The notes: a model not told the origin generated them from the letters alone. A DNA stretch of 57,312 nucleotides from Candidatus Nitrosopumilus sp. (GCA_029864335.1 JAOTTS010000014.1:1-57312), one strand, 5' to 3'. Positions 16,484-25,234 are shown, counted from the first letter of the stretch. Translations and numbers: made by a program.

Positions 16484-16918
16484 ATGGATTTCAAAAATAT
16501 TCTGGTAGCGTATGATTCTTCAAGCTTTTCAAACAGGGCTTTTAAAAGCGCTTTAGATGTTGCAGAGTCCAACAAAAGCAAAATCACAATAACTACTGTC
16601 ATTACCGGCGTATACCAACCCTCTATAGGATTTACAATGAAATACAGCGAGAAAATGCTGGAAAAATATACAAAAACTCTCCAAAAAACCTTTTCAAATT
16701 TGGAATCTGCAGCAAAGAAAAAGAACATTGAGATTTCATTAAAAATTTTGCAAGATCCATCCGTATCAAAAGCAATCGTAAACTATGTTAACTTACACAA
16801 ATTTGATCTAGTGGTGATAGGTTCTCATGGTAGAACCGGTCTGAACAAGATGATTCTGGGCAGTGTTGCAAGTAGCGTTACACAAAAAGTAAAATGTCCG
16901 ATAATGGTGGTTAAGTAG
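16484..16918 (+). CDS. universal stress protein (UspA family), copy 1
   Basis: 144 aa Rossmann-like fold. N-terminal ILVAYDSSSFSNRAFKSAL and the ATP-binding C-terminal motif GSHGRTGLNKMILGSVASSV (G-2x-G-9x-G-S) mark an ATP-binding Usp. IMVVK ends the last strand. Four bases separate it from a second Usp gene. About 75 bp downstream of the CBS gene. Confidence 0.92.
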   Translation: MDFKNILVAYDSSSFSNRAFKSALDVAESNKSKITITTVITGVYQPSIGFTMKYSEKMLEKYTKTLQKTFSNLESAAKKKNIEISLKILQDPSVSKAIVNYVNLHKFDLVVIGSHGRTGLNKMILGSVASSVTQKVKCPIMVVK

Positions 16919-16922
16919 AGAA

Positions 16923-17357
16923 ATGACAATAACAAAAATTCTAGTGCCAATAGATGGATCGACACATTCACTAAAAGCATTTAGAACCGCACTTGATATT
17001 GCAAAAAACAATAATGCCAAAATCAATGTCTTAACATGTTTAGAAAAAGAGGATGTTGGTGCATGGTACATTGATAAAAGAACAAACAAAAAGATAATGA
17101 GTGATGCAAAAATTTTTGCAAAAGACTTTCTTTCAAAATTGGAAAAGCCTGCAAAAGATGCAAACGTTCCAATTTCGTTAAATATCCTTGAAACAAAATC
17201 TACCTCAAATCAGATAATTAAATTTTCAAATTTAAACAAAATAGATCTAATTGTTATTGGTTCTCACGGCAGAGGTGGCTTTAACAAATTTCTTTTGGGT
17301 AGTGTAAGCAATAAGGTAAGTCAGATAGCCAAATGCCCAGTAATGATTGTAAAATAA
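16923..17357 (+). CDS. universal stress protein (UspA family), copy 2
   Basis: 144 aa, paralogous to the preceding gene and clearly from tandem duplication. ILVPIDGSTHSLKAFRTAL at the N-terminus; ATP motif GSHGRGGFNKFLLGSVSNKV near the end; closes with CPVMIVK. Likely one transcript with copy 1. Confidence 0.92.
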   Translation: MTITKILVPIDGSTHSLKAFRTALDIAKNNNAKINVLTCLEKEDVGAWYIDKRTNKKIMSDAKIFAKDFLSKLEKPAKDANVPISLNILETKSTSNQIIKFSNLNKIDLIVIGSHGRGGFNKFLLGSVSNKVSQIAKCPVMIVK

Positions 17358-17359
17358 CG

Positions 17360-17505
17360 GTGATTCCTGCATTGAGAACTTGTAAAAAATGTGATATTCC
17401 AATGAACATCAAAAATCCACAAAAAAAGAGCCGAGGTAATGAACAAAAAATATACCAACTGAATATCATTGTCCAAAATGTGATCATTTAGAGTATAATG
17501 AGTGA
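17360..17505 (+). pseudogene. small zinc-ribbon protein, frameshifted
   Basis: GTG-started frame gives IPALRTCKKCDIPMNIKNPQ, with the first CxxC. After a run of six A (17445-17450) another frame gives EYHCPKCDHLEYNE and a stop. One extra A joins them into a 48-aa zinc ribbon with two CxxC pairs. Begins three bases after the second Usp gene. The disruption may be real or a sequence error. Confidence 0.5.
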
Positions 17506-17648
17506 GACTGAAAATTCTCAAGAAAGGGTTTAGATTCTAACTCTTGTTTTCACTATAACCTACCACGAATTGATCCTAGACGGGTAATGATACAAATAAT
17601 GCCAAACAAAGTTTGACTTATTTACAGATTAAATCTAGGCATCTTTGT

Positions 17649-17735
17649 GCGGGGGTCGCCTAGCCTGGTAGGGCGTAGGATTGCTAATCCTATGTCCGCA
17701 AGGACACGGGGGTTCAAATCCCCCTCCCCGCGCCA
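17649..17735 (+). tRNA. tRNA-Ser(GCT)
   Basis: Cloverleaf: acceptor GCGGGGG/TCCCCGC with one G-U pair, anticodon loop TTGCTAA on stem TAGGA/TCCTA, long class II variable arm (TGTCC/GGACA with GCAA loop), T arm GGGGG TTCAAAT CCCCC, discriminator G. CCA is encoded. A TATA-like AGATTAAATC lies about 24 nt upstream. No intron. Confidence 0.95.
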
Positions 17736-17771
17736 TTAAAACTTAATAGACCGATTTAGCAAGTTTTTGCG

Positions 17772-17933
17772 ATGGGACGAAGAAAAACACAAAAAATTAT
17801 TCGCACTGGCCCAAAAAACGCAACTACTGGAATGTGTCCTGTTTGTAAAACAATTGGCAAAGTATTCCTTCTAGGTCCACCTGGAGAGGAGAGAGGAAAA
17901 TGTGAAAAATGTCGCCAAGAATTTGAATTATAG
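17772..17933 (+). CDS. small zinc-ribbon protein, 53 aa
   Basis: MGRRKTQKIIRTGPKNATTG followed by MCPVCKTIGKVFLLG and CEKCRQEFEL. Two CxxC pairs make a rubredoxin-like or Zn-ribbon fold, with a basic N-terminal arm as in small RNA- or ribosome-binding proteins. Starts 37 bp after tRNA-Ser; TATA-like CTTAAT about 27 nt upstream. Function unknown. Confidence 0.7.
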   Translation: MGRRKTQKIIRTGPKNATTGMCPVCKTIGKVFLLGPPGEERGKCEKCRQEFEL

Positions 17934-18006
17934 TTCAAAAATCTAACCTCTCCATCAAAATATTTACCCATAACTTTTTAAGACAATTTTTTCTTGATAG
18001 ATAATC

Positions 18007-18177
18007 ATGAGTTCAGAAGCTGAAACCATCTATGAGCGAGTTGCAAAACTTGAAGATGAAATTGCATTACTTAGAAGCGAAGTAGATATTCTCAAAAAAG
18101 CATTGAGAAATAAAATTGCTCGTCATGAAATATCTATGATTAAGAAAGGTAATGATATAGATTCAATTATTGATTAA
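18007..18177 (+). CDS. short coiled-coil protein, 56 aa
   Basis: MSSEAETIYERVAKLEDEIA then LLRSEVDILKKALRNKIA. Heptads with Leu/Ile/Val at a and d positions run for about 35 residues, so a dimeric coiled coil is likely. TATA-like CTTTTTAAG about 27 nt upstream. The stop overlaps the end of the convergent SirB1 gene by four bases. No family recognised. Confidence 0.65.
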   Translation: MSSEAETIYERVAKLEDEIALLRSEVDILKKALRNKIARHEISMIKKGNDIDSIID

Positions 18178-18992
18178 TTTTTTGATTTTATACTTCTAAT
18201 TAATTCTAAAATAAAATCTACATCTTCTCCATTTGGATAAATTTCTAAATATTTATTCAAATATTTCAATGCAGATTCAAAATTTAACATTCTTTCTTCT
18301 AAAATTCCTTTGTCTCTAATGTCTTCTGGGGATTCAGGTTCTAATGCTAACACCATATTGACACATCGTAATGCCTTGTCATAAACAAATGATTGCACAT
18401 AGGAGTTTTTTAAATTACGAGTCATTCTAACAAGAATTTGTTCAGGTTTTATTTCATCTAGATATTCTGGTTGAAATTCTAATTCTCCTCCAAAATTAAC
18501 ATCTAAAATTTCTTGTAAGTCATCTATATCTACAAGGCGGCCATCATAGAACGGATCTAAAATCATTTCTTCATTATATTTTACTAATATGTGGCCTGGA
18601 AATCCAACTATCTTAAGATCTAACCCTACAAATTTTGCAATTTCTACGTAAAGAATTGATAGTGTGATTGGAATTCCTGATTTTTTATCTATTACTTCAT
18701 TTAGGAAATTATTTTTTGGATTATAATAATCATCATCATCTCCACTGAACCCTAAATTTTCAAAGAGATGCTCATTTAACATTGAAATTAGATATGTTGG
18801 ATTTTTAACATCATTGATTGACTCTTTAAGAGACATTCCTATTTTACTAATTTTTTTGATGTAGTCGTCTACATTTAGATCAGAGTATTCTAGAATCTGA
18901 GCAAATTTTAGACATTTTTCTACCAAGTTAAAATTTGGATTTTTTACAAATGCAAACCATTCTGCAACTAATGGATCAAATTTTTCTTCCAA
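18174..18992 (-). CDS. SirB1-family transglutaminase-like/TPR protein
   Basis: 272 aa. Central NNFLNEVIDKKSGIPITLSI, GFPGHILVKY and ILDPFYDGRLV are hallmarks of the SirB1 group, a transglutaminase-like fold. The C-terminal 80 residues form TPR-like helices (YDKALRCVNMVLALEPESPE, FESALKYLNKYLEIYP). Bacterial relatives lie near release-factor and PrmC genes; the activity is unproven and the catalytic Cys of true transglutaminases is not evident. Starts five bases after the upstream gene on the same strand. Confidence 0.85.
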   Translation of the reverse strand: MEEKFDPLVAEWFAFVKNPNFNLVEKCLKFAQILEYSDLNVDDYIKKISKIGMSLKESINDVKNPTYLISMLNEHLFENLGFSGDDDDYYNPKNNFLNEVIDKKSGIPITLSILYVEIAKFVGLDLKIVGFPGHILVKYNEEMILDPFYDGRLVDIDDLQEILDVNFGGELEFQPEYLDEIKPEQILVRMTRNLKNSYVQSFVYDKALRCVNMVLALEPESPEDIRDKGILEERMLNFESALKYLNKYLEIYPNGEDVDFILELIRSIKSKN

Positions 18993-18997
18993 TGATA

Positions 18998-20206
18998 TTA
19001 ACTCAGTTTTTTTAAGTATAATTGAGGATCTTTTAACTCTCTTGTATTTGGAGGAATTTCAATCATTTTTTTAAAGGTATCCTTGCCTAATTTTTCATAA
19101 ATTGCTTTAGTGAAATCCCTTCCCATGCTCTTTCTTACTTGGTATGATGAAAAATCAGTTCCCATAAATGTCGTGAAATAATTCTGAAAGTCTTGATCTT
19201 CTTTTAGAATATTCTCAATTGCAAAGCCTGCCATTCCTTCCATTGTAGTAAATGCTGCATGGTGCTGTTGAATTGGAACTAACCATCTTTTGTAAATGTC
19301 TAGTAGTTGTGGAATTGATTCTCCAATCTTTGGATCAATTTCTACATGTGTGAATGTCATAACATCTGGTCCAATTTGTTCAATTAAGAAATGATCTGGA
19401 TTCAAAAAGAAAAATAGGTTTGCTTTTTTCGCAAATGGAAAATCATCTGGAACTGCTTGTAGCTGACAATATTCTGAAAGTTTGTTTACAATTTCATTAT
19501 CTAATGATAAAATAATTCCTGCTAGTTCTTCGTTTATTCTGTTTACCTCCATTGCAGCATTCTTGTTTATTTGGTGCAAATTTCCCTGAGCTGAATGAAT
19601 CAATTCTTCAAGTACTGTCATCTTTACTGCACCAAGATAGCCTGAATTCACATTTTCAAATCTTGACTCGTATGGTTCTCCTTGTTTGTGCAGAATAATT
19701 TGTGGATATCTTGATAAAATGAATTTGTTTAGATAAATTACTGAATCAAGGTAATCGCCATATGTCGTTGTAATTTTAGAAATATATTGAATTGCGTATG
19801 TTGAATATACCAAATATTTTTCAGTGTTTTCTTTCATGAGTTCTGCAATATTCTTTAGATCTTCTTTTGCAACTGCGTTGAATAATTTTATGACAAATTC
19901 TTTTGATTCTGAATCTGCAAATACTTTATCCCCTTTCAATCTCTTCAAATCTTCTAATTCTGGAAATTTTAACTGAAGATCATTTGGAACTTTGACTCCT
20001 AAAAAGTCTTCTACTTTTTCCTTGAAAATAGGGAATATTTCCTTTGCAATCTCTTCTAGTTCTCTGAATTGTACTTTTCCTGCAATGTCTTCTTTGGCTT
20101 TGATTGCAAGCTGCATGATTTCTCTTTCTTCATCAATCTCAACTGATAATTGACCAAATAAAGCCTCAGCAAACTCTTCAAATTCTCCCAATTTGCATAA
20201 AATCAA
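18998..20206 (-). CDS. conserved hypothetical protein, 402 aa
   Basis: Large soluble, largely helical protein with no family I can name. Two stretches could form a metal site: VLEELIHSAQGNLHQINK (an ExxxH-like pattern) and IQQHHAAFTTMEGMAGF, which recall degenerate zincin peptidases, but no HExxH is present. Same strand as SirB1, five bases apart, so likely one operon. The TTG at 20206 gives MILCKLGEF; TTG 20191 sits at a better distance from an upstream TATA-like TGTTAAATG. Confidence 0.7.
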   Translation of the reverse strand: MILCKLGEFEEFAEALFGQLSVEIDEEREIMQLAIKAKEDIAGKVQFRELEEIAKEIFPIFKEKVEDFLGVKVPNDLQLKFPELEDLKRLKGDKVFADSESKEFVIKLFNAVAKEDLKNIAELMKENTEKYLVYSTYAIQYISKITTTYGDYLDSVIYLNKFILSRYPQIILHKQGEPYESRFENVNSGYLGAVKMTVLEELIHSAQGNLHQINKNAAMEVNRINEELAGIILSLDNEIVNKLSEYCQLQAVPDDFPFAKKANLFFFLNPDHFLIEQIGPDVMTFTHVEIDPKIGESIPQLLDIYKRWLVPIQQHHAAFTTMEGMAGFAIENILKEDQDFQNYFTTFMGTDFSSYQVRKSMGRDFTKAIYEKLGKDTFKKMIEIPPNTRELKDPQLYLKKLS

Positions 20207-20282
20207 AAAATACTACATTTAACATTATCTTGATTTTGACATCAAAGAAATTATTAATTCATGATTCTTTGACCTAACAGAA

Positions 20283-21152
20283 ATGCTAGAATCTACTCCT
20301 GAATTCTTAAGATGTGTCAGATGTGGTTCTAAACTTGAATTAGATGCATTTAAAATTAAAAAAGAAATTGAAGAAGGAATTTTAGAATGCAAAAAATGCA
20401 AACTTGTATTCCCAATTATTGAAAAAATTCCTATTCTTTGGGATGATTTTTCTAATTATCTCTCCAATCGGAAAATTTTGAGTGGTAAAATCTATCAATT
20501 AGGAATCACTGAAAAAATGAAAAGTTTTTTGAAATCATCCTTGTCCAAAATTGTTTTTGTTAATGATAGAACTTCCCTTGAAGAAAGATGGTCAAAAATA
20601 TATCAAAACAGTAGGCATTCAAAATTCTATTCTTTAATAAAAAATAATCTCGAATCCTTACCAAAATCTAATCTTGTATTAGAACATGGTTGCTCAATTG
20701 GAATTGTGACTTCGTTTCTTGCTGATTCTAACAAAATGGTTTTTGGAATTGACAAATCATTTACTGCATTAAGATTTGCTAAAGAAATCAACAAAAATAA
20801 TCTTGATTATATTGTAGCTGATTCACTGTCTCCTATATTTGCAAAATTGCAATTTAATCTGGTAATTGCGCTAAATATTTTAGAATTAGTAGAACCTTTA
20901 GAATTATTAAAACATGTATCAAAACAAATCTCTTCAGGTTATTTTGTAATCTCTGATCCATATGATTTTGATAGGGGTGCAAATTCTGTAAGAAAACCCT
21001 TGGATGAATCTCAATTACGCACAAATTTAGAGAAATTTGGATTCAAAATTTCTACCAAAACAAAAAATCCATCTCACATCCCATGGAATTTAAAACTCAA
21101 TCCACGTACAACACTAAACTATAAAGTAGATTTGATAATTGGGAAAAAATAA
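20283..21152 (+). CDS. class I methyltransferase with Trm112-like zinc domain
   Basis: 289 aa. Residues 8-55 form a Trm112/UPF0434-like zinc ribbon (RCVRCGSKLELD, LECKKCKLVFPIIEKIPIL). The second half is a SAM Rossmann fold: VLEHGCSIGIVTSFLA with FGIDKSF, and a divergent ALNILELVEPLELL where the catalytic strand lies. The usual GxGxG is reduced to HGCSIG, so SAM binding is likely but weakly supported. Substrate unknown. Single gene, divergent from the 402-aa gene. Confidence 0.75.
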   Translation: MLESTPEFLRCVRCGSKLELDAFKIKKEIEEGILECKKCKLVFPIIEKIPILWDDFSNYLSNRKILSGKIYQLGITEKMKSFLKSSLSKIVFVNDRTSLEERWSKIYQNSRHSKFYSLIKNNLESLPKSNLVLEHGCSIGIVTSFLADSNKMVFGIDKSFTALRFAKEINKNNLDYIVADSLSPIFAKLQFNLVIALNILELVEPLELLKHVSKQISSGYFVISDPYDFDRGANSVRKPLDESQLRTNLEKFGFKISTKTKNPSHIPWNLKLNPRTTLNYKVDLIIGKK

Positions 21153-21157
21153 AATCT

Positions 21158-21634
21158 TTAAATCAAATCCCTCCAAATCCCTTGAAACTCATCACTAGCA
21201 ACCACTGTCACAATTTTGATCTTACCTAGTGGAATAAGATCTTGCCTTTTGTCATAGTATGCAAATTCTCCTTCCTTATCAGGATAAATTGTGATTATGT
21301 CTTGTTGTCCTGGTTCTAGTAGATCTGTTTGAACATTAAAGTTCTCGATGTAAAGTCTATGATTTGTTGTTCCATTATTAATTACAGTAAGTACGTATGC
21401 AAATGATGTACGTGAAAGTAATGTAGGATTAACATCTCCTGCAACTCCTTTTATTGCTCTAATCTGAGCTTTTCCATCAATATCTTCAAAGATTACAGTA
21501 TGCTCTACCTTTTCTGGCCAGAAAATTGCTACATGTCTGACATTTCCCTGTCCAATGAATCCTACAATTACTGCCAATGTGATCATCCCGCCTATCAAGG
21601 CCACAATTATCAAAATTTTATCATTTGATTGCAA
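21158..21634 (-). CDS. membrane-anchored cupredoxin-like protein without copper ligands
   Basis: 158 aa. N-terminal membrane anchor at residues 6-29 (ILIIVALIGGMITLAVIVGF), then an extracellular beta domain. YVLTVINNGTTNHRLYIENF and LLEPGQQDIITIYPDKEGEF follow the cupredoxin strand pattern, but the Cys and paired His for copper are absent. It may be structural or a partner of copper proteins that are abundant in these archaea. TTG start; TATA-like TCTTTAAGG about 30 nt upstream. Confidence 0.65.
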   Translation of the reverse strand: MQSNDKILIIVALIGGMITLAVIVGFIGQGNVRHVAIFWPEKVEHTVIFEDIDGKAQIRAIKGVAGDVNPTLLSRTSFAYVLTVINNGTTNHRLYIENFNVQTDLLEPGQQDIITIYPDKEGEFAYYDKRQDLIPLGKIKIVTVVASDEFQGIWRDLI

Positions 21635-21749
21635 TATTGTATTGCTTTGTTTTTTCTCCTTAAAGAAACTAGATGGTTATTCTCAATTAAAAATTTGGAA
21701 AAAGAAAAACCATATAATTTAAGAATCACTATAGAGTAGATTTTCTATC

Positions 21750-22001
21750 TTGGTTCATTACTTTATCAATAAAATAAAGCGTGTATCCAGTAGACCTTCC
21801 AAATGTGTGAATTGTGGTGGATTGGAGATAAAAGATGATGCAGTTTTAGCTACAATTGGTCCATCTGAAGCAAATGCTGACTATGTTCCATCAGTTCTAT
21901 GTCTTTCCTGTGAAACTTTGATGGTAATCACTACCCACTCAGAATTAGTTGTTGGAATCCATCATTCAGTAGGAAATCAGGTTTCTATGCGTGGTTCTTA
22001 A
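21750..22001 (+). CDS. zinc-ribbon hypothetical protein, 83 aa
   Basis: CVNCGG near residue 19 and CLSCETLMV near 51 form a two-CxxC zinc site; the rest is beta-rich with a His-containing end (THSELVVGIHHSVG). The start is TTG; TATA-like CATATAATTTAAG lies about 30 nt before it, which supports TTG 21750 as a leaderless start. No family recognised. Confidence 0.65.
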   Translation: MVHYFINKIKRVSSRPSKCVNCGGLEIKDDAVLATIGPSEANADYVPSVLCLSCETLMVITTHSELVVGIHHSVGNQVSMRGS

Positions 22002-22072
22002 AACGAACGTCGGAATTATCCTCATCGATAGTAATTGTTCTAATAATAAATAAAAAACAAAGTTTCAAAAGA

Positions 22073-22150
22073 TTATTTCTTTTTTGAAGCCTTTGCTTTT
22101 GTTGTTTTAGCTTTTGATGTTTTAGCTGCTGCTTTTTTCTTGACTGCCAT
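22073..22150 (-). CDS. 25-aa Lys/Ala-rich basic peptide
   Basis: MAVKKKAAAKTSKAKTTKAK and then ASKKK. About 44% Lys with Ala, Thr and Ser, like histone H1 tails or ribosomal protein extensions. A standalone ORF with ATG and stop on the minus strand; could bind nucleic acid. The A-rich composition means a chance ORF cannot be excluded. Confidence 0.4.
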   Translation of the reverse strand: MAVKKKAAAKTSKAKTTKAKASKKK

Positions 22151-22292
22151 ATAATGAAAGTTATTTTGGTAGAATTTCTACTAGTGAAATTAAAAAAAAT
22201 ACACAAAATGGGTATTCTTTGGAATACAATTTACTAGTAAAATTCTATAAAAAAGAACAACAATGAAATAGTAAAATCATGTATCATAATAC

Positions 22293-22592
22293 ATGGCATC
22301 TATCATCGTAATTCCTATAATCATCGTCGCAATTGTAGGGCTGTCAGGATATCTTGCTTACCGATTTTTAATTTATGATTTGTATTGTAAAAGATCTGTA
22401 AATCAAACACTTCTAAAATACAATATCAAAAAAACTCCTTTTCAAATTATTAAGGAATATTATCATAACAAAGGAGAACAAATCTCTCATAAGGAAATTC
22501 AACTACTAGAAAAAAATTATAGGCAAAATGAACCAGAACAATTTCTCGCAATGTATGATGCAATAAGGGATAAATCAAAAAACAAAGAATAG
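22293..22592 (+). CDS. single-pass membrane protein, 99 aa
   Basis: N-terminal membrane helix at residues 3-29 (IIVIPIIIVAIVGLSGYLAY), then a charged helical domain of 70 residues ending RDKSKNKE. Convergent with the prohibitin gene, 15 bp between stops. No family recognised. Confidence 0.6.
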   Translation: MASIIVIPIIIVAIVGLSGYLAYRFLIYDLYCKRSVNQTLLKYNIKKTPFQIIKEYYHNKGEQISHKEIQLLEKNYRQNEPEQFLAMYDAIRDKSKNKE

Positions 22593-22607
22593 TTTTCTCT
22601 AAATGAT

Positions 22608-23435
22608 TTAAGGCTTAACTGGAATTTGAATAAATGGTGTTCCACCTTCACCAACTACGAGTGGTAGTTTTCCATCCCATGCTTGCGTCTTTAACCAATC
22701 TAAATAGTTTGGATTCTCAGCTAACGCTTTATTGATAATTGCTATAGCTTCTGCCTCACCTTTGGCTTCTGCAATGTTTGCATTTGCTAAACCTATAGCA
22801 TTTGCCTCAGTTTGTCTGGCCTCGACTTCAATTCTTCTCAAGTCATTTTCTGCTCTCAGAGCATTTTGTTCTGCTTCTACTTTAGATTCAATTGCCTGAG
22901 CAAATAATGGCGAGAACTCAAAGTCTGTAATTGAAATTACATCCGTAACTACTTCAAACTGATTTAATCTCTCTCTAATTGCAACTTCGATGTCTTGTTT
23001 AACAAGAGGTCTCTTTGTAATTAACTCTTCAGCATTGTAATTTGCAGTGACTTGTTTTACTGTTTCTTCAATTGCTGGTTGAATAACTCTATTTTCATAA
23101 TCAAGACCTAAATTCTTGTATAATCTATGTACTGCTTCTTTATCTGGATGATAGTTTACTGTTACAGTTGTTTCTACTGTTTGCAGATCTCTTGATGCAC
23201 TACGAGCATCACTTGCATACTTTAGTGTACGAACTTCAATGTTGACAACTTCATCTTGGAATGGAATCACAAAATGTAATCCTTCGTCAAGTGGAGGCTG
23301 TGTAAGATCAACTGCATTCCAATGTAATAAAACTCCTCTGTGACCAGCATCAACAATTTTTACAGAAGCTGTTGCTACTACTCCAATAATTATAAGAAGA
23401 ACAATTGCTACTGCAACACCTTTTGCTGCATTCAT
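22608..23435 (-). CDS. prohibitin/SPFH (band 7) membrane protein
   Basis: Starting at ATG 23435 the protein opens MNAAKGVAVAIVLLIIIGVV, the usual N-terminal membrane helix, then the SPFH domain (VDAGHRGVLLHW, GLHFVIPFQDEV, VNYHPDKEAVHRLYKNLG, EAEQNALRAEND) and an Ala/Glu-rich coiled coil. Such proteins form ring scaffolds that organise membrane proteases or domains. The frame stays open upstream to a TTG at 23546, which would add 37 residues; I prefer 23435 because the added part precedes the membrane helix and is not family-like. Confidence 0.88.
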   Translation of the reverse strand: MNAAKGVAVAIVLLIIIGVVATASVKIVDAGHRGVLLHWNAVDLTQPPLDEGLHFVIPFQDEVVNIEVRTLKYASDARSASRDLQTVETTVTVNYHPDKEAVHRLYKNLGLDYENRVIQPAIEETVKQVTANYNAEELITKRPLVKQDIEVAIRERLNQFEVVTDVISITDFEFSPLFAQAIESKVEAEQNALRAENDLRRIEVEARQTEANAIGLANANIAEAKGEAEAIAIINKALAENPNYLDWLKTQAWDGKLPLVVGEGGTPFIQIPVKP

Positions 23436-23575
23436 ATTCACATTAACTTTAGGTGATTGATATCTTGACAATACTAATTGTGTTCTATAGCTACTATTAT
23501 ACCAATCATATTCTGTTTTGGCATTAGAATTATAGTCAGTCAACAAATTTATGACATGTAATAATATTGCAATTA

Positions 23576-23983
23576 ATGGAAGATCCTAATTTTTCATGGA
23601 TTTATTTGATAATTTTCTTGGCAATTCCACTAGCAAGAATAATTCCTAGATTATTGGCTAAAAGAGGAATTGGAATTAATCTATCCAAAACAATCAAAGA
23701 AAGACAATATCTTCCAGGTTTTGACAATTTTCCCCAAAATCCTTCAATGGAATCTTCAAAACCTCAAACAAAATCAATGCTAGTTTTAGGCGAATTAAAC
23801 AGAGGAACGAAAAACTTTGAAAATATTCAAAAAAACACAGGAATTGATAACCAAGAACTTGAATTAATCTTGGAAGATTTAGAAAATAATGGAATGCTAA
23901 AAGTACATCAAAAACAAGGATTATTTGGTCTCAAAACTGAATTACTCCTCACAGATAAGGGGTTTAAGGAATACTATTCTTAG
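23576..23983 (+). CDS. membrane-anchored winged-helix protein
   Basis: One membrane helix near residues 6-25 (FSWIYLIIFLAIPLARIIP), a linker, then a C-terminal winged helix of about 70 residues (MLVLGELNRGTKNFENIQKN, LELILEDLENNGMLKV, LTDKGFKEYYS). It may be a membrane-tethered regulator. ATG 23576 is preferred over the TTG three codons before. Divergent from prohibitin. Confidence 0.65.
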   Translation: MEDPNFSWIYLIIFLAIPLARIIPRLLAKRGIGINLSKTIKERQYLPGFDNFPQNPSMESSKPQTKSMLVLGELNRGTKNFENIQKNTGIDNQELELILEDLENNGMLKVHQKQGLFGLKTELLLTDKGFKEYYS

Positions 23984-24001
23984 AAATACCAATCATAGTC
24001 A

Positions 24002-24011
24002 GTTTAAATTA
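24002..24011 (+). promoter_or_regulatory. TATA box upstream of tfb
   Basis: GTTTAAATTA lies about 25 nt before an ATG at 24032 that opens a 13-codon ORF, and about 60 nt before the TTG that starts the main tfb frame. Confidence 0.45.
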
Positions 24012-24066
24012 GCGAGAAGTGGTAACTCTACATGATTCACATTGGTGGAAAAATAGGTGAATTTGT

Positions 24067-24972
24067 TTGGTAAGTTCAAATCAAAACTCTAGTTGTATGC
24101 GATGTGGAAAAAATTCCATGCTAACTGATGATACTACCGGTGAACAATTTTGCTCAAAATGTGGATATGTTGTCTCTGAAAAAACCCAAGAATCAGGTCC
24201 TGAATGGAGATCGTTTCAAAAAGATGGAGGTGCAGATCCTGCAAGAACTGGTGCTCCATCATCACTTCTAATGCATGATATGGGACTATCCACTGTTATC
24301 AATCCCTTAAACAAGGACGCTTCAGGAAAACCCCTTTCTACATCAATGAAGAGTACTATTGAGCGTCTTAGAACTTGGGATAACCGAAGTCAAGTTCACG
24401 AACCTGTTGATAGAAACTTGAGACAAGCTCTTGGTGAATTAACTAGATTAAAAGACAAGATTGCAATTTCTGCAAACGTTCTTGAAAAAGCAGCTTATAT
24501 TTACCGAAAGGCATTGGAGAAAAAACTTGTCCGTGGTAGATCTATTTCTGCAATGATTGCTGCTTCTCTTTATGCTGCATGCCGAGATACTGCAACACCT
24601 AGAACACTAAAAGATGTTGCAGATGCTGCAAATGTAAAACGAAAAGATATTGCAAGATGTTATAGATTATTACATTATGAATTAGAACTAAAGATGCCTG
24701 TTGTTGATTCAGTTCAATGTATTGCAAGAATTTCAAGTAAACTCGATATTACAGAAAAAACAAAACGATTTGCAATTAAGGTGCTCAAAGAGGCCCAAGA
24801 ACGTGAAGAATCAGCTGGAAAAGATCCAATGGGTCTTGCAGCATCAGCATTGTACTTGTCATGTGTACATAATGGTGCATCTGTAACTCAAAGAGATATT
24901 GCAGAAGCTGCTGGTGTAACAGAAGTTACCATAAGAAATCGATATAAGGGATTGAAGGCTAGCCATTCATAA
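24067..24972 (+). CDS. tfb: transcription initiation factor IIB (TFB)
   Basis: 301 aa general factor that bridges TBP and RNA polymerase. Zinc ribbon CMRCGKN...FCSKCGYVV (residues 10-32), B-reader segment GPEWRSFQKDG, then two cyclin folds (about 105-200 and 205-300; RGRSISAMIAASLYAACRD and DPMGLAASALYLSC). All core parts are intact. The main frame opens at TTG 24067. A TATA box sits at leaderless distance from ATG 24032, whose frame runs MIHIGGKIGEFVW and stops across the TTG. Either a short upstream ORF or one missing T in the TTT at 24066-24068. Confidence 0.95.
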   Translation: MVSSNQNSSCMRCGKNSMLTDDTTGEQFCSKCGYVVSEKTQESGPEWRSFQKDGGADPARTGAPSSLLMHDMGLSTVINPLNKDASGKPLSTSMKSTIERLRTWDNRSQVHEPVDRNLRQALGELTRLKDKIAISANVLEKAAYIYRKALEKKLVRGRSISAMIAASLYAACRDTATPRTLKDVADAANVKRKDIARCYRLLHYELELKMPVVDSVQCIARISSKLDITEKTKRFAIKVLKEAQEREESAGKDPMGLAASALYLSCVHNGASVTQRDIAEAAGVTEVTIRNRYKGLKASHS

Positions 24973-25059
24973 TTATTTTTGAAAAAACAAAAAAATCAAC
25001 TCTGGATCGATACTAATTTTCACACGACACTTAATCCCTGCACAAATTACTACTCTTTT

Positions 25060-25161
25060 ATGGATTGCAAGAAAGGATTTATTCATAATTTTGCATATTT
25101 CTTAATTCTCGACACTAGACGATGCATCAATTGTGGTCTTGATGAAAAAAATATCTCATAA
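25060..25161 (+). CDS. possible 33-aa CxxC peptide
   Basis: MDCKKGFIHNFAYFLILDTR then RCINCGLDEKNIS. One CxxC pair and a short hydrophobic stretch. The frame stays open upstream to TTG 24979, just after tfb, but that part looks non-coding. Weak call. Confidence 0.25.
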   Translation: MDCKKGFIHNFAYFLILDTRRCINCGLDEKNIS

Positions 25162-25234
25162 ACATTGTAAATAATTTTAAAAAATACACTCTAGTAAAAA
25201 ATAGAATTTTGCACATAAATTAGTGCAAACATTT

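Noticed and set aside
24979-25059. TTG-started extension of the 33-aa CxxC ORF
   Set aside because: Lies directly after tfb, no promoter, composition looks non-coding.
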